Assembly (NCBI GenBank): GCA_046566065.1
Contig: JBKHXK010000025.1
Location: 1-35,793, forward strand
Reading direction: 5' to 3'
DNA from: MB1-2 sp046566065
GTDB lineage: Bacteria; Actinomycetota; CADDZG01; WHSQ01
Length of the DNA: 35,793 nt
Shown here: positions 21,119-33,337 of the stretch, piece after piece
Position numbering within the stretch: position 1 is the first letter of the stretch
Layout of the letters: each line of letters starts with the position of its first letter
Notes under the pieces: model-generated
Seen by the model: only the letters and a program-made list of their open reading frames with translations
Database searches by the model: none
Told to the model about the DNA's origin: nothing
Made by a program: the position numbers and the translations under genes

Positions 21119-23092
21119 CTAGCGCGGGTCCACGTCGACGCGCAGTCTGGTCCCACGGGGGACGCCGGGCAGGATATCTCGCAGATGAGAGGCGACCACC
21201 TGCGCCGAGGGGCACTTGATCAACAGCTGTCTCCCGAGCAACCTGTCACCCGTCGCACCCTCCCCGCGGCTGCCGGTCGGGAACGGCGCGTCTATAGGGC
21301 CGAGGACGCGAGCGCCCAGGTCCCGCAGCGAGACGGCTATCGAATCGGCCAACTCAGCGGCTCCGGTGCCGGCCGTCGACACCTTGACCAGCTCCTTGAA
21401 AGGTGGGTAGTCGAGCTCTCGGCGCTGCTCGAGCTCACGACGGGCGAAGAAGTCGTGATCGCCGCGCATCACTGCCTGCACGGCATGATGGTTGGGCTCG
21501 TCGGTCTGGATCACCAGTCGTCCGCCGCCGGATGCGGGCCCGGCCCAGCCGGCCATCTCCACGAGCGCTTGATGGGCCAGCTCGGCTGCCTTGTAGTCGG
21601 GCCTTCGGATCAGTGCGTCCGCGTCCAGGACGCCGACCAGGGAGACCGGGGGCCGGAGCTCCGCCTTGGTCCCGAACCAGCTCGTGAGATAGATGCCCGC
21701 GCCCTCCCAGGTCCTCTTGGAGGCCGACTCGGCCCCCGCCCTATCCATATGGAACAGGGGGGTGCGTGGGAAGGCCTTGCGGAGCTGCTCGGCGTAGCGC
21801 TCCGTGCCCCGACCCATGAAGCGGAGATCGCTCGATGAGCACGAAGGGCAGAGATCCGGTGCAGCGGCGGAGAAACGACAGCGCGGGCACCGGACCCGCG
21901 CTTCCTTGCGGTCGTACGTGAGCCCCGCCTCGCAGCGGGGGCACCTGACCGATCGCCTGCAGGTGGAGCACCACAGGGCCCGGGCGTAGCCGGTAGCAGG
22001 AGCCAGCAGAGCAACGCTCTGCCCCTCCCTCAAGGCGTTGCGAGCGCGCGCGTGCAGCTCGGGTGACAGGCCACCCTGCTCGGGAACCTCGACCAGTTCG
22101 ACCACGGGCCGCGCGGCCCGGATCATCGTGCGGCCCGGCATCACCTTCTCGATCGCTCCTTCCCGGTCCCCGCCCAGACCCAAGGACGGCGTGGCGCTTA
22201 CGAGCACGCAGACGGCGCCCTGAAGGCGCGCTCGCTCGATCGCGACGCGGCGTGCGTCGTAGCGGGGTGAGCGATCCTCCTTGTAGGTCTGGTCGTGCTC
22301 CTCGTCGATCACGATGAGCTTCAGGTCGGGCGCAGGTGCGAACACGGCGGCGCGGCCCCCCGCTCCGAGCGCGTGACCGGTCGCCATGCGCATCCACGCC
22401 TGCGAGCGCTCCATGTCATCTTCCGAGGAGTCGAGTCGAACGAGGTCGGGTTGGTCCGCCGCTATCGCATCGAGCACGAGCGAACCGAAACGCACCTCGG
22501 GCACGAGAACGAGCGCCGATCCCTGCTCGCCCACCTGTGCGATCAGCTCCGCGATCAAAGGGCCGCGGGGGGTCGCTGGAAGCGTACGTAGCGACCAGGT
22601 GCCCCCCTGTCCGGTACGGATCGCCTCCAGCAACAGCGTTCCTCGTTCGAAGGTGGCTAGGAGGGGATCGCCATGGCCGGGGCGGAGCGATCCTGGCGGA
22701 AGCTCCTTCACCCTGACCCGCGGCGGCACGGCCTTGCCGAAGCTCTTGGCCTGCGGGACCACATACCGCTCTGCGACCCACCTGAACAGCTCGGGCATGG
22801 GCGGTGGCGCGACCGGCGCGTGCAGTTGCACGGATCTCACCCGTTCCAGTTCGCGTTCGGGATGTTCCCGAGCCAGCGACGTCACGATGCCTCTGACGGT
22901 GCGTCCGCCGAAGGGGACGCGCACCAAACTGCCTACGGTCACCTTCGAACCGAGATCGTCGGGAACGGCGTAGTCGAAGGTCCTGTCTACGGACCAGGCC
23001 GGGACGAGAGGGACGACTCGAGCTACTAGATGGACGTCGGTGCCGCCGGCAGCGCTGAGGTCGGCGTCAGCTGCAGAGCCGGCGGAGCTCAT
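21119..23092 (-). CDS. priA: PriA-like replication-restart protein lacking Walker A
   Basis: 657 aa. The N-terminal 3'-DNA-binding domain (~10-110) starts ARVVPLVPAWSVDRTFDYAVP. The helicase region keeps a DEEH box (LIVIDEEHDQTYKEDRSPRYDARRVA), a VSATPS motif III, and the zinc-binding cysteines in CSTCRRSVRCPRC and CPRCRFS...CPSC. Where E. coli PriA has the P-loop GVTGSGKT, this protein reads RTGQGGTWSLRTL. Loss of ATPase motifs is a known trait of actinobacterial PriA, so it may only bind forked DNA and proteins. ATG 23092 overlaps metK by 26 bp; no good Shine-Dalgarno is visible. Confidence 0.92.
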   Translation of the reverse strand: MSSAGSAADADLSAAGGTDVHLVARVVPLVPAWSVDRTFDYAVPDDLGSKVTVGSLVRVPFGGRTVRGIVTSLAREHPERELERVRSVQLHAPVAPPPMPELFRWVAERYVVPQAKSFGKAVPPRVRVKELPPGSLRPGHGDPLLATFERGTLLLEAIRTGQGGTWSLRTLPATPRGPLIAELIAQVGEQGSALVLVPEVRFGSLVLDAIAADQPDLVRLDSSEDDMERSQAWMRMATGHALGAGGRAAVFAPAPDLKLIVIDEEHDQTYKEDRSPRYDARRVAIERARLQGAVCVLVSATPSLGLGGDREGAIEKVMPGRTMIRAARPVVELVEVPEQGGLSPELHARARNALREGQSVALLAPATGYARALWCSTCRRSVRCPRCEAGLTYDRKEARVRCPRCRFSAAAPDLCPSCSSSDLRFMGRGTERYAEQLRKAFPRTPLFHMDRAGAESASKRTWEGAGIYLTSWFGTKAELRPPVSLVGVLDADALIRRPDYKAAELAHQALVEMAGWAGPASGGGRLVIQTDEPNHHAVQAVMRGDHDFFARRELEQRRELDYPPFKELVKVSTAGTGAAELADSIAVSLRDLGARVLGPIDAPFPTGSRGEGATGDRLLGRQLLIKCPSAQVVASHLRDILPGVPRGTRLRVDVDPR

Positions 23093-24263
23093 CTGCGCGG
23101 TCGGTCCGCTCCCACGTGAAGTCCTTGTCGCTGCGTCCGAAGTGACCGTAAGCCGCGGTGTTCCTATAGATGGGTCGGCGGAGATCCAGGTCTCGGATGA
23201 TCGCCGCCGGTCGAAGATCGAACACGCTTCTGATCGCGCTGCTGATCTTCGCCGGGTCGACGGTCTCCGTTCCGAACGTCTCGAACGACACCGAGACCGG
23301 ATGGGCGACACCGATCGCGTACGCGACCTGCATCTCGAAGCGCTCCGCCAGCCCGGCCGCCACGACGTTCTTCGCTACGTAACGCGCCGCGTACGCGGCC
23401 GAGCGGTCCACCTTCGTGGGGTCCTTGCCGGAGAAGGCGCCGCCTCCGTGGCGGGACATGCCCCCGTAGGTGTCGATGATGATCTTGCGGCCCGTGAGCC
23501 CCGTGTCGGCTCGTGGGCCCCCGATCTCGAACATCCCGGTGGGGTTGACGAGGATCTTGACGTCCTCTGCGTCGAGGTCCGCCGGGATCAAGGGATCGAT
23601 GACGTGTTGGATCAGGTCGGGCTTCAGGAGCGTATCGATGTCGACGTTCGGCTGATGCTGCGTTGAGCAGACGACGGTGTCCAGTGTGGCCGGGCGACCA
23701 TCGCGGTAGCCAACCGTCACCTGGACCTTCCCGTCGGGGCGCAGGTAAGGGATGACCCCGGCTTTGCGGACCTCCGATAGGCGATGAGCGAAGCGGTGGC
23801 TCAACCAGATCGGCATCGGCATGAGGTCTTCGTTGTCTTTGCAGGCGAACCCGAACATCATCCCCTGGTCTCCGGCGCCTTGGGTATCCAGATCGTCGTC
23901 GGCCTCGCCGCGTTGCTCCTCGTTCGATTGCGTCACTCCGCGATCGATGTCCGGGGACTGCTCCTGGATCGAGACGGAGACTCCGCAGGTCTCGCCATCG
24001 AACCCGATCTTCGAGCTCGTGTAGCCGATGTCGGTGACCGTCCTGCGCACCACGGCCGGGATATCTACGTAGGTGGAGGTCGTTATCTCGCCTGCGACGA
24101 CGACGAGGCCGGTGGTGATCAAGGTCTCGCAAGCGACGCGCCCGAACGGGTCATCCGCCAGGATCTCGTCGAGCACCGCGTCCGAGATCTGGTCCGCCAT
24201 CTTGTCCGGATGGCCTTCGGTGACGGACTCGGACGTGAAGAGGGATACGTCTCTATCTGGCAT
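23067..24263 (-). CDS. metK: S-adenosylmethionine synthetase
   Basis: 398-aa enzyme making SAM from methionine and ATP; homotetramer. SESVTEGHPDKMADQISDAVLD, the ATP-binding GAGDQGMMFGFA and the GGGAFSGKDPTKVDRSAAYAARY phosphate-binding segment are complete. ATG 24263 has no Shine-Dalgarno, but TAGGAT ends 7 nt upstream, so the mRNA is probably leaderless. It heads the metK-to-hisG unit. SAM is the methyl donor for the methyltransferase encoded at 10508-11356. Confidence 0.98.
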   Translation of the reverse strand: MPDRDVSLFTSESVTEGHPDKMADQISDAVLDEILADDPFGRVACETLITTGLVVVAGEITTSTYVDIPAVVRRTVTDIGYTSSKIGFDGETCGVSVSIQEQSPDIDRGVTQSNEEQRGEADDDLDTQGAGDQGMMFGFACKDNEDLMPMPIWLSHRFAHRLSEVRKAGVIPYLRPDGKVQVTVGYRDGRPATLDTVVCSTQHQPNVDIDTLLKPDLIQHVIDPLIPADLDAEDVKILVNPTGMFEIGGPRADTGLTGRKIIIDTYGGMSRHGGGAFSGKDPTKVDRSAAYAARYVAKNVVAAGLAERFEMQVAYAIGVAHPVSVSFETFGTETVDPAKISSAIRSVFDLRPAAIIRDLDLRRPIYRNTAAYGHFGRSDKDFTWERTDRADELRRLCS

Positions 24264-24357
24264 AGGGCGGCATCCTAGCCGCGGCCGCGAACGGCCCCGG
24301 GGTGACCGGGCTGGGTGCGGCTGCGAGTGAGGCCACGATGGTGCGAGGGCGCCGCCC
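24264..24357 (-). promoter_or_regulatory. metK promoter region
   Basis: The 94-bp gap between coaBC and metK. On the minus strand TAGGAT (24276-24271) is a -10 box exactly 7 nt from the metK ATG; a -35 is not clear. A GAGGGC/GCCCTC hairpin (24345-24359) at the coaBC end has no T-run. There is no room for, and no sign of, a SAM riboswitch. Confidence 0.5.
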
Positions 24358-25572
24358 TCACGGTCTTAGCAGTGCAACCACGTGATCCACCAGCGCCGCT
24401 GCCAGAGCGCGCTTGGTGACCAGGCCGACGTCGTCCGTGCCCGTCGCGGTGGAGATGACGGCCCGGTTGGTCGGCACGCCGAACCCGGAGTCGTGGCTGG
24501 AAACGTCGTTGGCCACGATCATGTCGGCTCCCTTGGATAGACGCTTCTCTTCGGCAACCAGGGCGAGCTTCTCGGGATCGGGCTCGGTCTCTGCAGCGAA
24601 GCCCACCAAGAGCGAACCCGGCTTGCGCGCCTCCGGAGCGGCTCCCAGCTCCGCCAGGATGTCGGGGGTGGGGACGAGGTGGATGTCGGGAGGTCCATCG
24701 GCCTTCTTCAATTTCCTGTCGGCATGGAAATCCGACTGCCAGTCCGCCACCGCCGCGGCTTTCACGATCACGTCGGCTTCGAGAGCGCGACCGAACACCT
24801 CATCTCGCATCTCTTGTGCGGTGTGCACCCGGACGATGTCGATCCCGGCAGGGATCGTGACGTTGCTCGGCCCGATCACGAGCGTTACCTTGGCTCCGCG
24901 ATGGGCAGCCTCGTCGGCGATCTCGACACCCATCAGGCCGGACGAGCGATTGCCGATGAAACGAACCGGGTCGATCGGTTCCTGGGTCCCGCCCGCGGTG
25001 ACGACGACCCTGAGGCCCTCGAGGTCCTGAGCCGTAGCCAGTACCCGTTCGGCCGCTGCCACGATCTCTTCCGGCTCCGACATGCGACCGGGGCCCTCGT
25101 CTCCCGACGACAGCGCCCCGGTCTCGGGTCCGACGATGTGCACGTGCCGGCCGCGCAGCGTCTCCAGGTTCTGCTGGGTGGCAGCGTTCTCCCACATCTC
25201 GGTGTGCATCGCCGGCGCCAGCAGGATCGGGCAGCGAGCGGTGAGCACCGTGGCTGTGAAGAGGTCGTCCGCGAACCCATGGGCGAGCTTCGCCATCGCG
25301 TTGGCTGTGGCCGGTGCCACGATCACCAGGTCCGCTCCGCGAGCGAGCTCCACGTGGGGGACGTCCGGCCCGGTGCCGAAGAGGTCGGTGGAGACCGGGT
25401 TACCCGTTAGGGCAGCGAAGGTCTGAGCTCCGATGAACCTCTGGGCGGAACGGGTCATCACGACGCGCACGTCGGCGCCGAGCTGGGCCAGGCTGCGCGC
25501 GACGAAGGCGACCTTGTAGGCCGCGATCCCGCCGGTGATGCAGAGGATGACCTTCCTGCCCTGCAGGGTCAT
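24358..25572 (-). CDS. coaBC: bifunctional phosphopantothenoylcysteine decarboxylase/synthetase
   Basis: 404 aa, two steps of CoA synthesis. The N-terminal flavin CoaC domain (~1-185) has GGIAAYK, the catalytic His in PHVELARGADL and PAMHTEMWENAATQQN. The C-terminal CTP-dependent CoaB domain (~190-404) has VTAGGTQEPIDPVRFIGNRSSG, KAAAVADW and a KLKK lysine motif. ATG 25572 follows rpoZ by 24 bp. It ends the mihF-gmk-rpoZ-coaBC unit. Confidence 0.97.
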   Translation of the reverse strand: MTLQGRKVILCITGGIAAYKVAFVARSLAQLGADVRVVMTRSAQRFIGAQTFAALTGNPVSTDLFGTGPDVPHVELARGADLVIVAPATANAMAKLAHGFADDLFTATVLTARCPILLAPAMHTEMWENAATQQNLETLRGRHVHIVGPETGALSSGDEGPGRMSEPEEIVAAAERVLATAQDLEGLRVVVTAGGTQEPIDPVRFIGNRSSGLMGVEIADEAAHRGAKVTLVIGPSNVTIPAGIDIVRVHTAQEMRDEVFGRALEADVIVKAAAVADWQSDFHADRKLKKADGPPDIHLVPTPDILAELGAAPEARKPGSLLVGFAAETEPDPEKLALVAEEKRLSKGADMIVANDVSSHDSGFGVPTNRAVISTATGTDDVGLVTKRALAAALVDHVVALLRP

Positions 25573-25596
25573 CGGGATTCCCTTTCGCCGTAACGG

Positions 25597-25845
25597 CTAC
25601 TTGATCCCCTCTTGGGTGCGCTCGAAGGAGACCACACCCTCGGCGATCTCTTGAAGGGCGATCGAGAGGGACTTCGGCGCCTGGTGAGGGCCGAGCGGGA
25701 CCTGCGGCGGGGTGTACTCGGCTACGCCCTCGCCCAGCTGGCTGAAGTACGAGTTGATCTGACGGGCCCGCTTGGCGGCCAGGATCACCAAGGTGTACTT
25801 GGAGTCCGCGGTGCCGATCAGGGTTTCGATCTTGGGTTCGATCAC
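25597..25845 (-). CDS. rpoZ: RNA polymerase omega subunit
   Basis: 82-aa chaperone subunit of RNA polymerase. The signature SKYTLVILAAKRARQIN lies at ~15-31, and a GPHQAPKSLSIALQEIAEG segment completes the fold. It has a good purine-rich site (GGAAG) before ATG 25845. Located 15 bp after gmk, the order gmk-rpoZ-coaBC being widely conserved. Confidence 0.97.
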   Translation of the reverse strand: MIEPKIETLIGTADSKYTLVILAAKRARQINSYFSQLGEGVAEYTPPQVPLGPHQAPKSLSIALQEIAEGVVSFERTQEGIK

Positions 25846-25860
25846 AAGTGCTTCCTTTCC

Positions 25861-26436
25861 TTAAGTCTCGTTAAGTATACGGAGCAGGTCCGCCACGGCG
25901 TCCTCCAGGCGGTCGTTCACGATGATGTGGTCGTAGAGCTCCTTGCGCTTCATCTCTTCGTAGGCGCCGTCGATGCGGGCAGTCATGTCGTGGGGGTCCT
26001 CGGTCCCCCGCCCGCGGAGACGCGCCCTCAGGTCCTCCATCGAGGGGGGCTCGATGAAGATCAGAACCGCCTCGGGCTTCGCCCTCTTCACGGTCTCGGC
26101 CCCCTGGATATCGAGCTCGCAGATGACGTCGGCCCCCGATGCCACCGCGGCCTCGACCGGGAGCCGAGGGGTGCCGTAGAAGTTCCTGAACACCTGGGCC
26201 CATTCGAGAAGCTCACCGCGGTCCCGCATCGCCTTGAAATCCTGCTCGGAGATGAAGTGATAGTGCGCTCCGTTGCGCTCCCCCGGCCGGGCCGGACGTG
26301 TCGTGACCGACACCGATACGAATATCTCCGGTCGGAGCTTCACGATCTCCTGAACGACCGTGCCCTTGCCTGCACCCGAGGGCCCGGAGATAACGAACAA
26401 TCGGCCGCTACTGACGCGGCTCTCGGAAGTAGACAC
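25861..26436 (-). CDS. gmk: guanylate kinase
   Basis: 191-aa GMP kinase. P-loop GPSGAGKGT near residues 18-26, GMP-binding region SVTTRPARPGERNGAHYHF, and lid segments RLRGRGTEDPHDMTARI. The GTG at 26436 overlaps its own candidate Shine-Dalgarno (AAGGAGTG), too close for normal initiation. TTG 26403 would leave LFVISGPSG at the extreme N-terminus, so the start is unsettled. Follows mihF by 12 bp. Confidence 0.96.
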   Translation of the reverse strand: MSTSESRVSSGRLFVISGPSGAGKGTVVQEIVKLRPEIFVSVSVTTRPARPGERNGAHYHFISEQDFKAMRDRGELLEWAQVFRNFYGTPRLPVEAAVASGADVICELDIQGAETVKRAKPEAVLIFIEPPSMEDLRARLRGRGTEDPHDMTARIDGAYEEMKRKELYDHIIVNDRLEDAVADLLRILNET

Positions 26437-26448
26437 TCCTTAAAAGAC

Positions 26449-26766
26449 CTACCTTCGAGCGAACTCTTCGAGCAGGTTCTTCTTCTGCTTCTCGCCGAGA
26501 CCCCGCATCCTTCGAGATTCGGAGATGTCGAGCTTCTCCATCAGTTTGCGAGCGCGTACGCGACCCACACCGGGGAGGGACTCCAGGACGGTGGAGACCT
26601 TCATCTTGCCGACAATCTCGTCATCGGTACGTTCCAAGAGCTCACGCAGGCTGCTGCGGCCGCTCTTCAGCTGCTCTTTCAGCTCCGCACGCTTGCGCCG
26701 CGCGATCGCCGCCTTCTCGAGAGCTTGGCGTCGCTGCTCCTCGGTCAGCGGCGGGGGCAGGGGCAT
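26449..26766 (-). CDS. mihF: actinobacterial integration host factor (mIHF)
   Basis: 105-aa helical nucleoid protein, unrelated to proteobacterial IHF, that binds and bends DNA without marked sequence specificity. The protein begins PLPPPLTEEQRRQALEKAA, has a long basic helix, then the helix-two-turn-helix GKMKVSTVLESLPGVGRVRARKLMEKL and RRMRGLGEKQKKNLLEEF, nearly identical in pattern to mycobacterial and Streptomyces proteins. ATG 26766 follows AGAGAGGA. It is first in its unit, under the strong promoter at 26858-26886. Its presence is a main argument for Actinomycetota. Confidence 0.97.
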   Translation of the reverse strand: MPLPPPLTEEQRRQALEKAAIARRKRAELKEQLKSGRSSLRELLERTDDEIVGKMKVSTVLESLPGVGRVRARKLMEKLDISESRRMRGLGEKQKKNLLEEFARR

Positions 26767-26857
26767 GCGTAGTCCTCTCTTCAGGGTTGCTGCCGGTCGG
26801 GTGAGCAGGAGGCCGTCGTCCGCCGATCAAATGATCCGGGCCCCGCGGTCGAGCCGG

Positions 26858-26886
26858 ATTATAGGCACCTCATCCCTGCCCCGCAA
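26858..26886 (-). promoter_or_regulatory. strong promoter of mihF-gmk-rpoZ-coaBC
   Basis: On the minus strand TTGCGG (26886-26881), a 17-bp spacer and a perfect TATAAT (26863-26858) lie ~90 nt upstream of mihF. This is the best sigma70-type promoter in the window. The leader (26767-26850) holds a GATCA/TGATC inverted repeat and the ribosome-binding site. Confidence 0.8.
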
Positions 26887-26935
26887 TGATCGCAGCCGGG
26901 GTTTATGCAGGTAGAGAGCCTTTTTGCGGCCGTGA

Positions 26936-27526
26936 CTAGCGGCCGAGTCGTCTGCTGCCGGGATCCTCGAGCGGCTCGCCGGTAGAGCACAGAGGGCACT
27001 GGGTGGGTTCCCAAGAGTCGGCATCGAGCTTGACCAGGGCCCGCAACGGCGCCCCCAGGGCGGCGGTCGCCTCCGCCGCGGGATAGGAGCTTCGATCCAA
27101 CAAGGCTCCGACTCCGACCACGTCTCCACCGGAGGCCCTGACCAGGTCCACGACCTCGCGGGCGGAGCCACCGGTCGTGATGACGTCCTCGACGATCAAT
27201 ACCCTCTCGTGAGGCGCGATCGAGAAACCGCGCCTCAAAGCCATCTTGCCCTCGGTGCGTTCGGAGAAGATGCTGCGGGCCTCTCCGGCGAGAGCCGTGG
27301 CGAAGCCAAGGACCACAGCGCCCACGGCGGGGGCCGCGACGACATCGAAATCGTCGTCGAAGAGCCGGGCCAGCGACTCCCCGAAGCGCTGAGCGAGCCG
27401 GGGATGCTCGAGCACGCGGAACTTCTGCACGAACAGGTCGGAGTGACGGCCCGAGGACAGCTGGAAGTGGCCTCGAAGAACCGCGCCCTTGTCTTCGAGG
27501 ACGCCGAGGATCTCGTTGGGGTTCAC
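26936..27526 (-). CDS. pyrE: orotate phosphoribosyltransferase
   Basis: 196 aa, joins orotate to PRPP to give OMP. The PRPP-binding motif VLIVEDVITTGGSAREVV is intact (near 108-125). A C-terminal CPLCSTGEPLEDPGSR tail, with paired cysteines, is typical of this subfamily. GTG 27526 overlaps the pyrF stop as GTGA. Last gene of the pyr operon; no convincing terminator follows. Confidence 0.96.
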   Translation of the reverse strand: MNPNEILGVLEDKGAVLRGHFQLSSGRHSDLFVQKFRVLEHPRLAQRFGESLARLFDDDFDVVAAPAVGAVVLGFATALAGEARSIFSERTEGKMALRRGFSIAPHERVLIVEDVITTGGSAREVVDLVRASGGDVVGVGALLDRSSYPAAEATAALGAPLRALVKLDADSWEPTQCPLCSTGEPLEDPGSRRLGR

Positions 27527-28221
27527 AGGCTCTCGAGTAGGTCCCGCGCGGCCAGTGCCGGCTCGGGGGCGTCCGTGATCGGCCTGCCCACGACCAGCAG
27601 GTCCGCTCCCGCCTCCAGCGCCTCGCGGGGGCCGAGGGTGCGGCGCTGATCGCCGCGAGCGCTGCCGGCGGGGCGGATCCCCGGCACGACCAGGAAGGGA
27701 CCACCCTCGGAACTGGTCCCGAAGCGCTCCCGCACCGCGGCGACCTCGAGGGGCGAACAGACCAGACCTTCGATCCCGGAAGCCAGGGCGAGATCTGCAA
27801 GACGCAGCACCGCCGACTCGGGGGGGCCGGCGAGACCGGTCTTTCGGAGCTCGGCGTCGTCGAGGCTCGTGAGCACGGTGACCGCCAGCACCATCAGATG
27901 GCTCGGCGCGGCCGCCGCGGCCGCCCGGAGCATCTCGCCGCCGCCCTGGGCGTGCACGGTCGTCCAGGAGACGCCCAGGGCCCCCACCGAGGAGATGGCC
28001 CCCGCTACCTGCGCGGGGATGTCGTGGAGCTTCAGGTCGAGGAACACCCGATGGCGAGCCGCAAGGGTACGGACCAGCTCGGGCCCTCCGGACGTGAAGG
28101 CGGTCAACCCGACCTTCACCGCACCGACCGAACCTCGGACGTCTTCGGCCACGCGCGTCACCTCGTCCGGGTCCGATGCATCGAGCGCGACGCAGATGGG
28201 AGAAACCAGATCGATCCTCAT
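27523..28221 (-). CDS. pyrF: orotidine 5'-phosphate decarboxylase
   Basis: 232-aa TIM-barrel enzyme making UMP. The catalytic Asp-Lys-Asp array reads FLDLKLHDIP, and VVPGIRPAGS forms the phosphate loop. This is the short form with DxKxHDIP, not the longer type of mycobacteria and Streptomyces. ATG 28221 follows pyrD by 3 bp. Confidence 0.96.
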   Translation of the reverse strand: MRIDLVSPICVALDASDPDEVTRVAEDVRGSVGAVKVGLTAFTSGGPELVRTLAARHRVFLDLKLHDIPAQVAGAISSVGALGVSWTTVHAQGGGEMLRAAAAAAPSHLMVLAVTVLTSLDDAELRKTGLAGPPESAVLRLADLALASGIEGLVCSPLEVAAVRERFGTSSEGGPFLVVPGIRPAGSARGDQRRTLGPREALEAGADLLVVGRPITDAPEPALAARDLLESL

Positions 28222-28224
28222 CGG

Positions 28225-29148
28225 TCAGCCCTCCAGCTTGAGGGCGCCCACGATCTCGGAGACCGCGCCAAGCTTGTGGCGCTCCATGTACGAGGCGATC
28301 CCTTCCGCGATCTCGACGGACACCTTGGGATTGATGAAGTTCTGTGTTCCCACGGCCACCGCGGACGCACCTGCGAGCATCAGCTGCAGAGCGTCATTCG
28401 CATCCGCCACACCACCCTGACCGATGATCGGGACATGCGGGAAGTTCTGATGGACCTCGTGGACGGCGCGCACGGCAACCGGATGGATCGCCGGACCCGA
28501 GAGACCACCGACCACACCGGCGAGCTTGGGCCGGCGGGTCTCGATATCTATAGACATGCCGAACACCGTGTTGACTAGAGAGAGGCCATCGGCCCCCGCC
28601 TCCAGTGCGGCCTCGGCGATCTCGGAGAGAGAGGTCACGTTCGGCGAGAGCTTCGGGAACACGGGGACCCGCTTGAGCGCGTCCTTGACCTGACCCACCA
28701 CGGCGGCCGTCGCGGACTTCGAGTGGGAGAACATGTTGTTGCGATCCTCGAGGTTGGGACAAGAGATGTTCACCTCGACGGCGGCGACGCCGCGGCCCCC
28801 CGTGCGCAGCTTGTCGGCGACCTTCACGAACTCGTCGACGGTGTTGCCGGCTATCGACGCGAAGACGGTGGCCTTCTTCTTCAGTAGCCAGGGAAGGTCC
28901 TCGGCGATGAAGTGATCCACGCCCTTGTTCTGGATGCCGATCGCGTTCAGCATCCCCGACGGGGTTTCGCACATCCGGGGCGTCGGCTTGCCCTTCCAGG
29001 GAGAGATCGTCATCGACTTCACGATGATCCCGCCGAGCCCGGACAGATCGATGAAGGCCGAGCCCTCTCGCCCGGCTCCGAAGGTGCCGGACGCGACCAG
29101 CACGGGGTTGTCGAGCTCGAGGGGGCCGAGGTTCGTCTTGAGATCCAT
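28225..29148 (-). CDS. pyrD: dihydroorotate dehydrogenase, class 1B catalytic subunit
   Basis: 307-aa FMN enzyme oxidising dihydroorotate to orotate. The class 1 catalytic cysteine is in VEVNISCPNLED; FMN contacts lie in VASGTFG and IIGQGGV. Pairing with pyrK makes it the NAD-dependent 1B type, cytosolic and independent of quinone. ATG 29148 overlaps the pyrK stop (TGATG). Confidence 0.96.
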   Translation of the reverse strand: MDLKTNLGPLELDNPVLVASGTFGAGREGSAFIDLSGLGGIIVKSMTISPWKGKPTPRMCETPSGMLNAIGIQNKGVDHFIAEDLPWLLKKKATVFASIAGNTVDEFVKVADKLRTGGRGVAAVEVNISCPNLEDRNNMFSHSKSATAAVVGQVKDALKRVPVFPKLSPNVTSLSEIAEAALEAGADGLSLVNTVFGMSIDIETRRPKLAGVVGGLSGPAIHPVAVRAVHEVHQNFPHVPIIGQGGVADANDALQLMLAGASAVAVGTQNFINPKVSVEIAEGIASYMERHKLGAVSEIVGALKLEG

Positions 29149-30079
29149 CAGTTACCCGGAGGTGCGTGTTCGTCCAGGGGATCCGGCAGCGCCCCGTGAC
29201 GTGTCGGGACCCCGGCGGGTGACAGCTCCGCCTGATCCTCGGCCACGAGGTCCGCGTCGCCGTTCCACACCACCTGAGCGCCGTTGAAGACCGGCCCCTC
29301 GGTGCAAGACCTTGCGTAGACGACCGCATCCTGCGGGGACTCGTCACGCTTGAGCGGCCGTCGCAGAGGCATGACGCAAGTCATGCACACCCCGTAGCCG
29401 CAAGCCATCAGTTCCTCGACCGCCACCTGGATCGGGACCTTCTGCTCCGCGCAGATCTGGGAGACGGCGGCGAGCATCGGGTGAGGGCCGCAGGCGTAGA
29501 CGAGCTCTGTCTCGCAGCGCTGCATCGTCTCGACGAGGACATCCGTGACCCGGCCGGTATCCCCAGCGCTCCCGTCCTCGGTGGTGGTGCGGCACACCGA
29601 CGCCAGGCGCCGGGCTTCGATGGCGCCCAACAGCAGCCCGGAGTTGCGAGCGCCCAGGATGACGTCGACCCGATGGCCTTCGTTGCGGAGCTCGTCGGCG
29701 AGGAAGAACAACGGGGCGGCCCCGATCCCGCCGCCGACCAGCAGACAATGAGCGCGTCTCTTCGGCAGCACGAAACCCCGTCCGGAGGGTCCGACCAGAT
29801 CGACGATGGAGTGCCCGCGCAGCTGAGAGAGGTGCTGGGTGCCCGGCCCCCTGAGATCGAAGACGATCTCGATCGTCGATGCCCAGCCGCCACGTTTGTG
29901 GACGCGGTAGACCGAGAACGGCCGCCTGAGGATGCTGGCCCGGTTCTCACCACAACGGATGTTGACGAACTGACCCGGTCTCACGCGCTCGCCGATGTCT
30001 GGAGTGACGATCGTGAGCGAATGGTAGTGCTCGCCGTACTTCTTATGGCTGAGCACCTCGCCCGAAGCGAGCACCATGC

Positions 30080-30083
<4 letters not shown>
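29148..30083 (-). CDS. pyrK: dihydroorotate dehydrogenase electron-transfer subunit
   Basis: 311 aa, passes electrons from PyrD FMN to NAD+. FAD-binding RRPFSVYR (~53-60), NAD-binding LLVGGGIGAAPLFFLADEL (~114-132), and a [2Fe-2S] site with cysteines in MACGYGVCMTCVMP and CTEGPVF (~225-270). A ~40-residue acidic tail follows. GTG 30083 overlaps the carB stop as GTGA. Confidence 0.95.

Positions 30084-33336
<3,253 letters not shown>

Positions 33337-33337
<1 letters not shown>

Noticed and set aside
24264..24357. SAM riboswitch before metK
   Set aside because: The 94-bp gap has no SAM-aptamer motifs, and the -10 position implies a leaderless transcript.
26881..26935. Terminator after pyrE
   Set aside because: CGGCCG repeats can form a stem, but on the minus strand A-rich rather than T-rich sequence follows, and the region overlaps the mihF -35.
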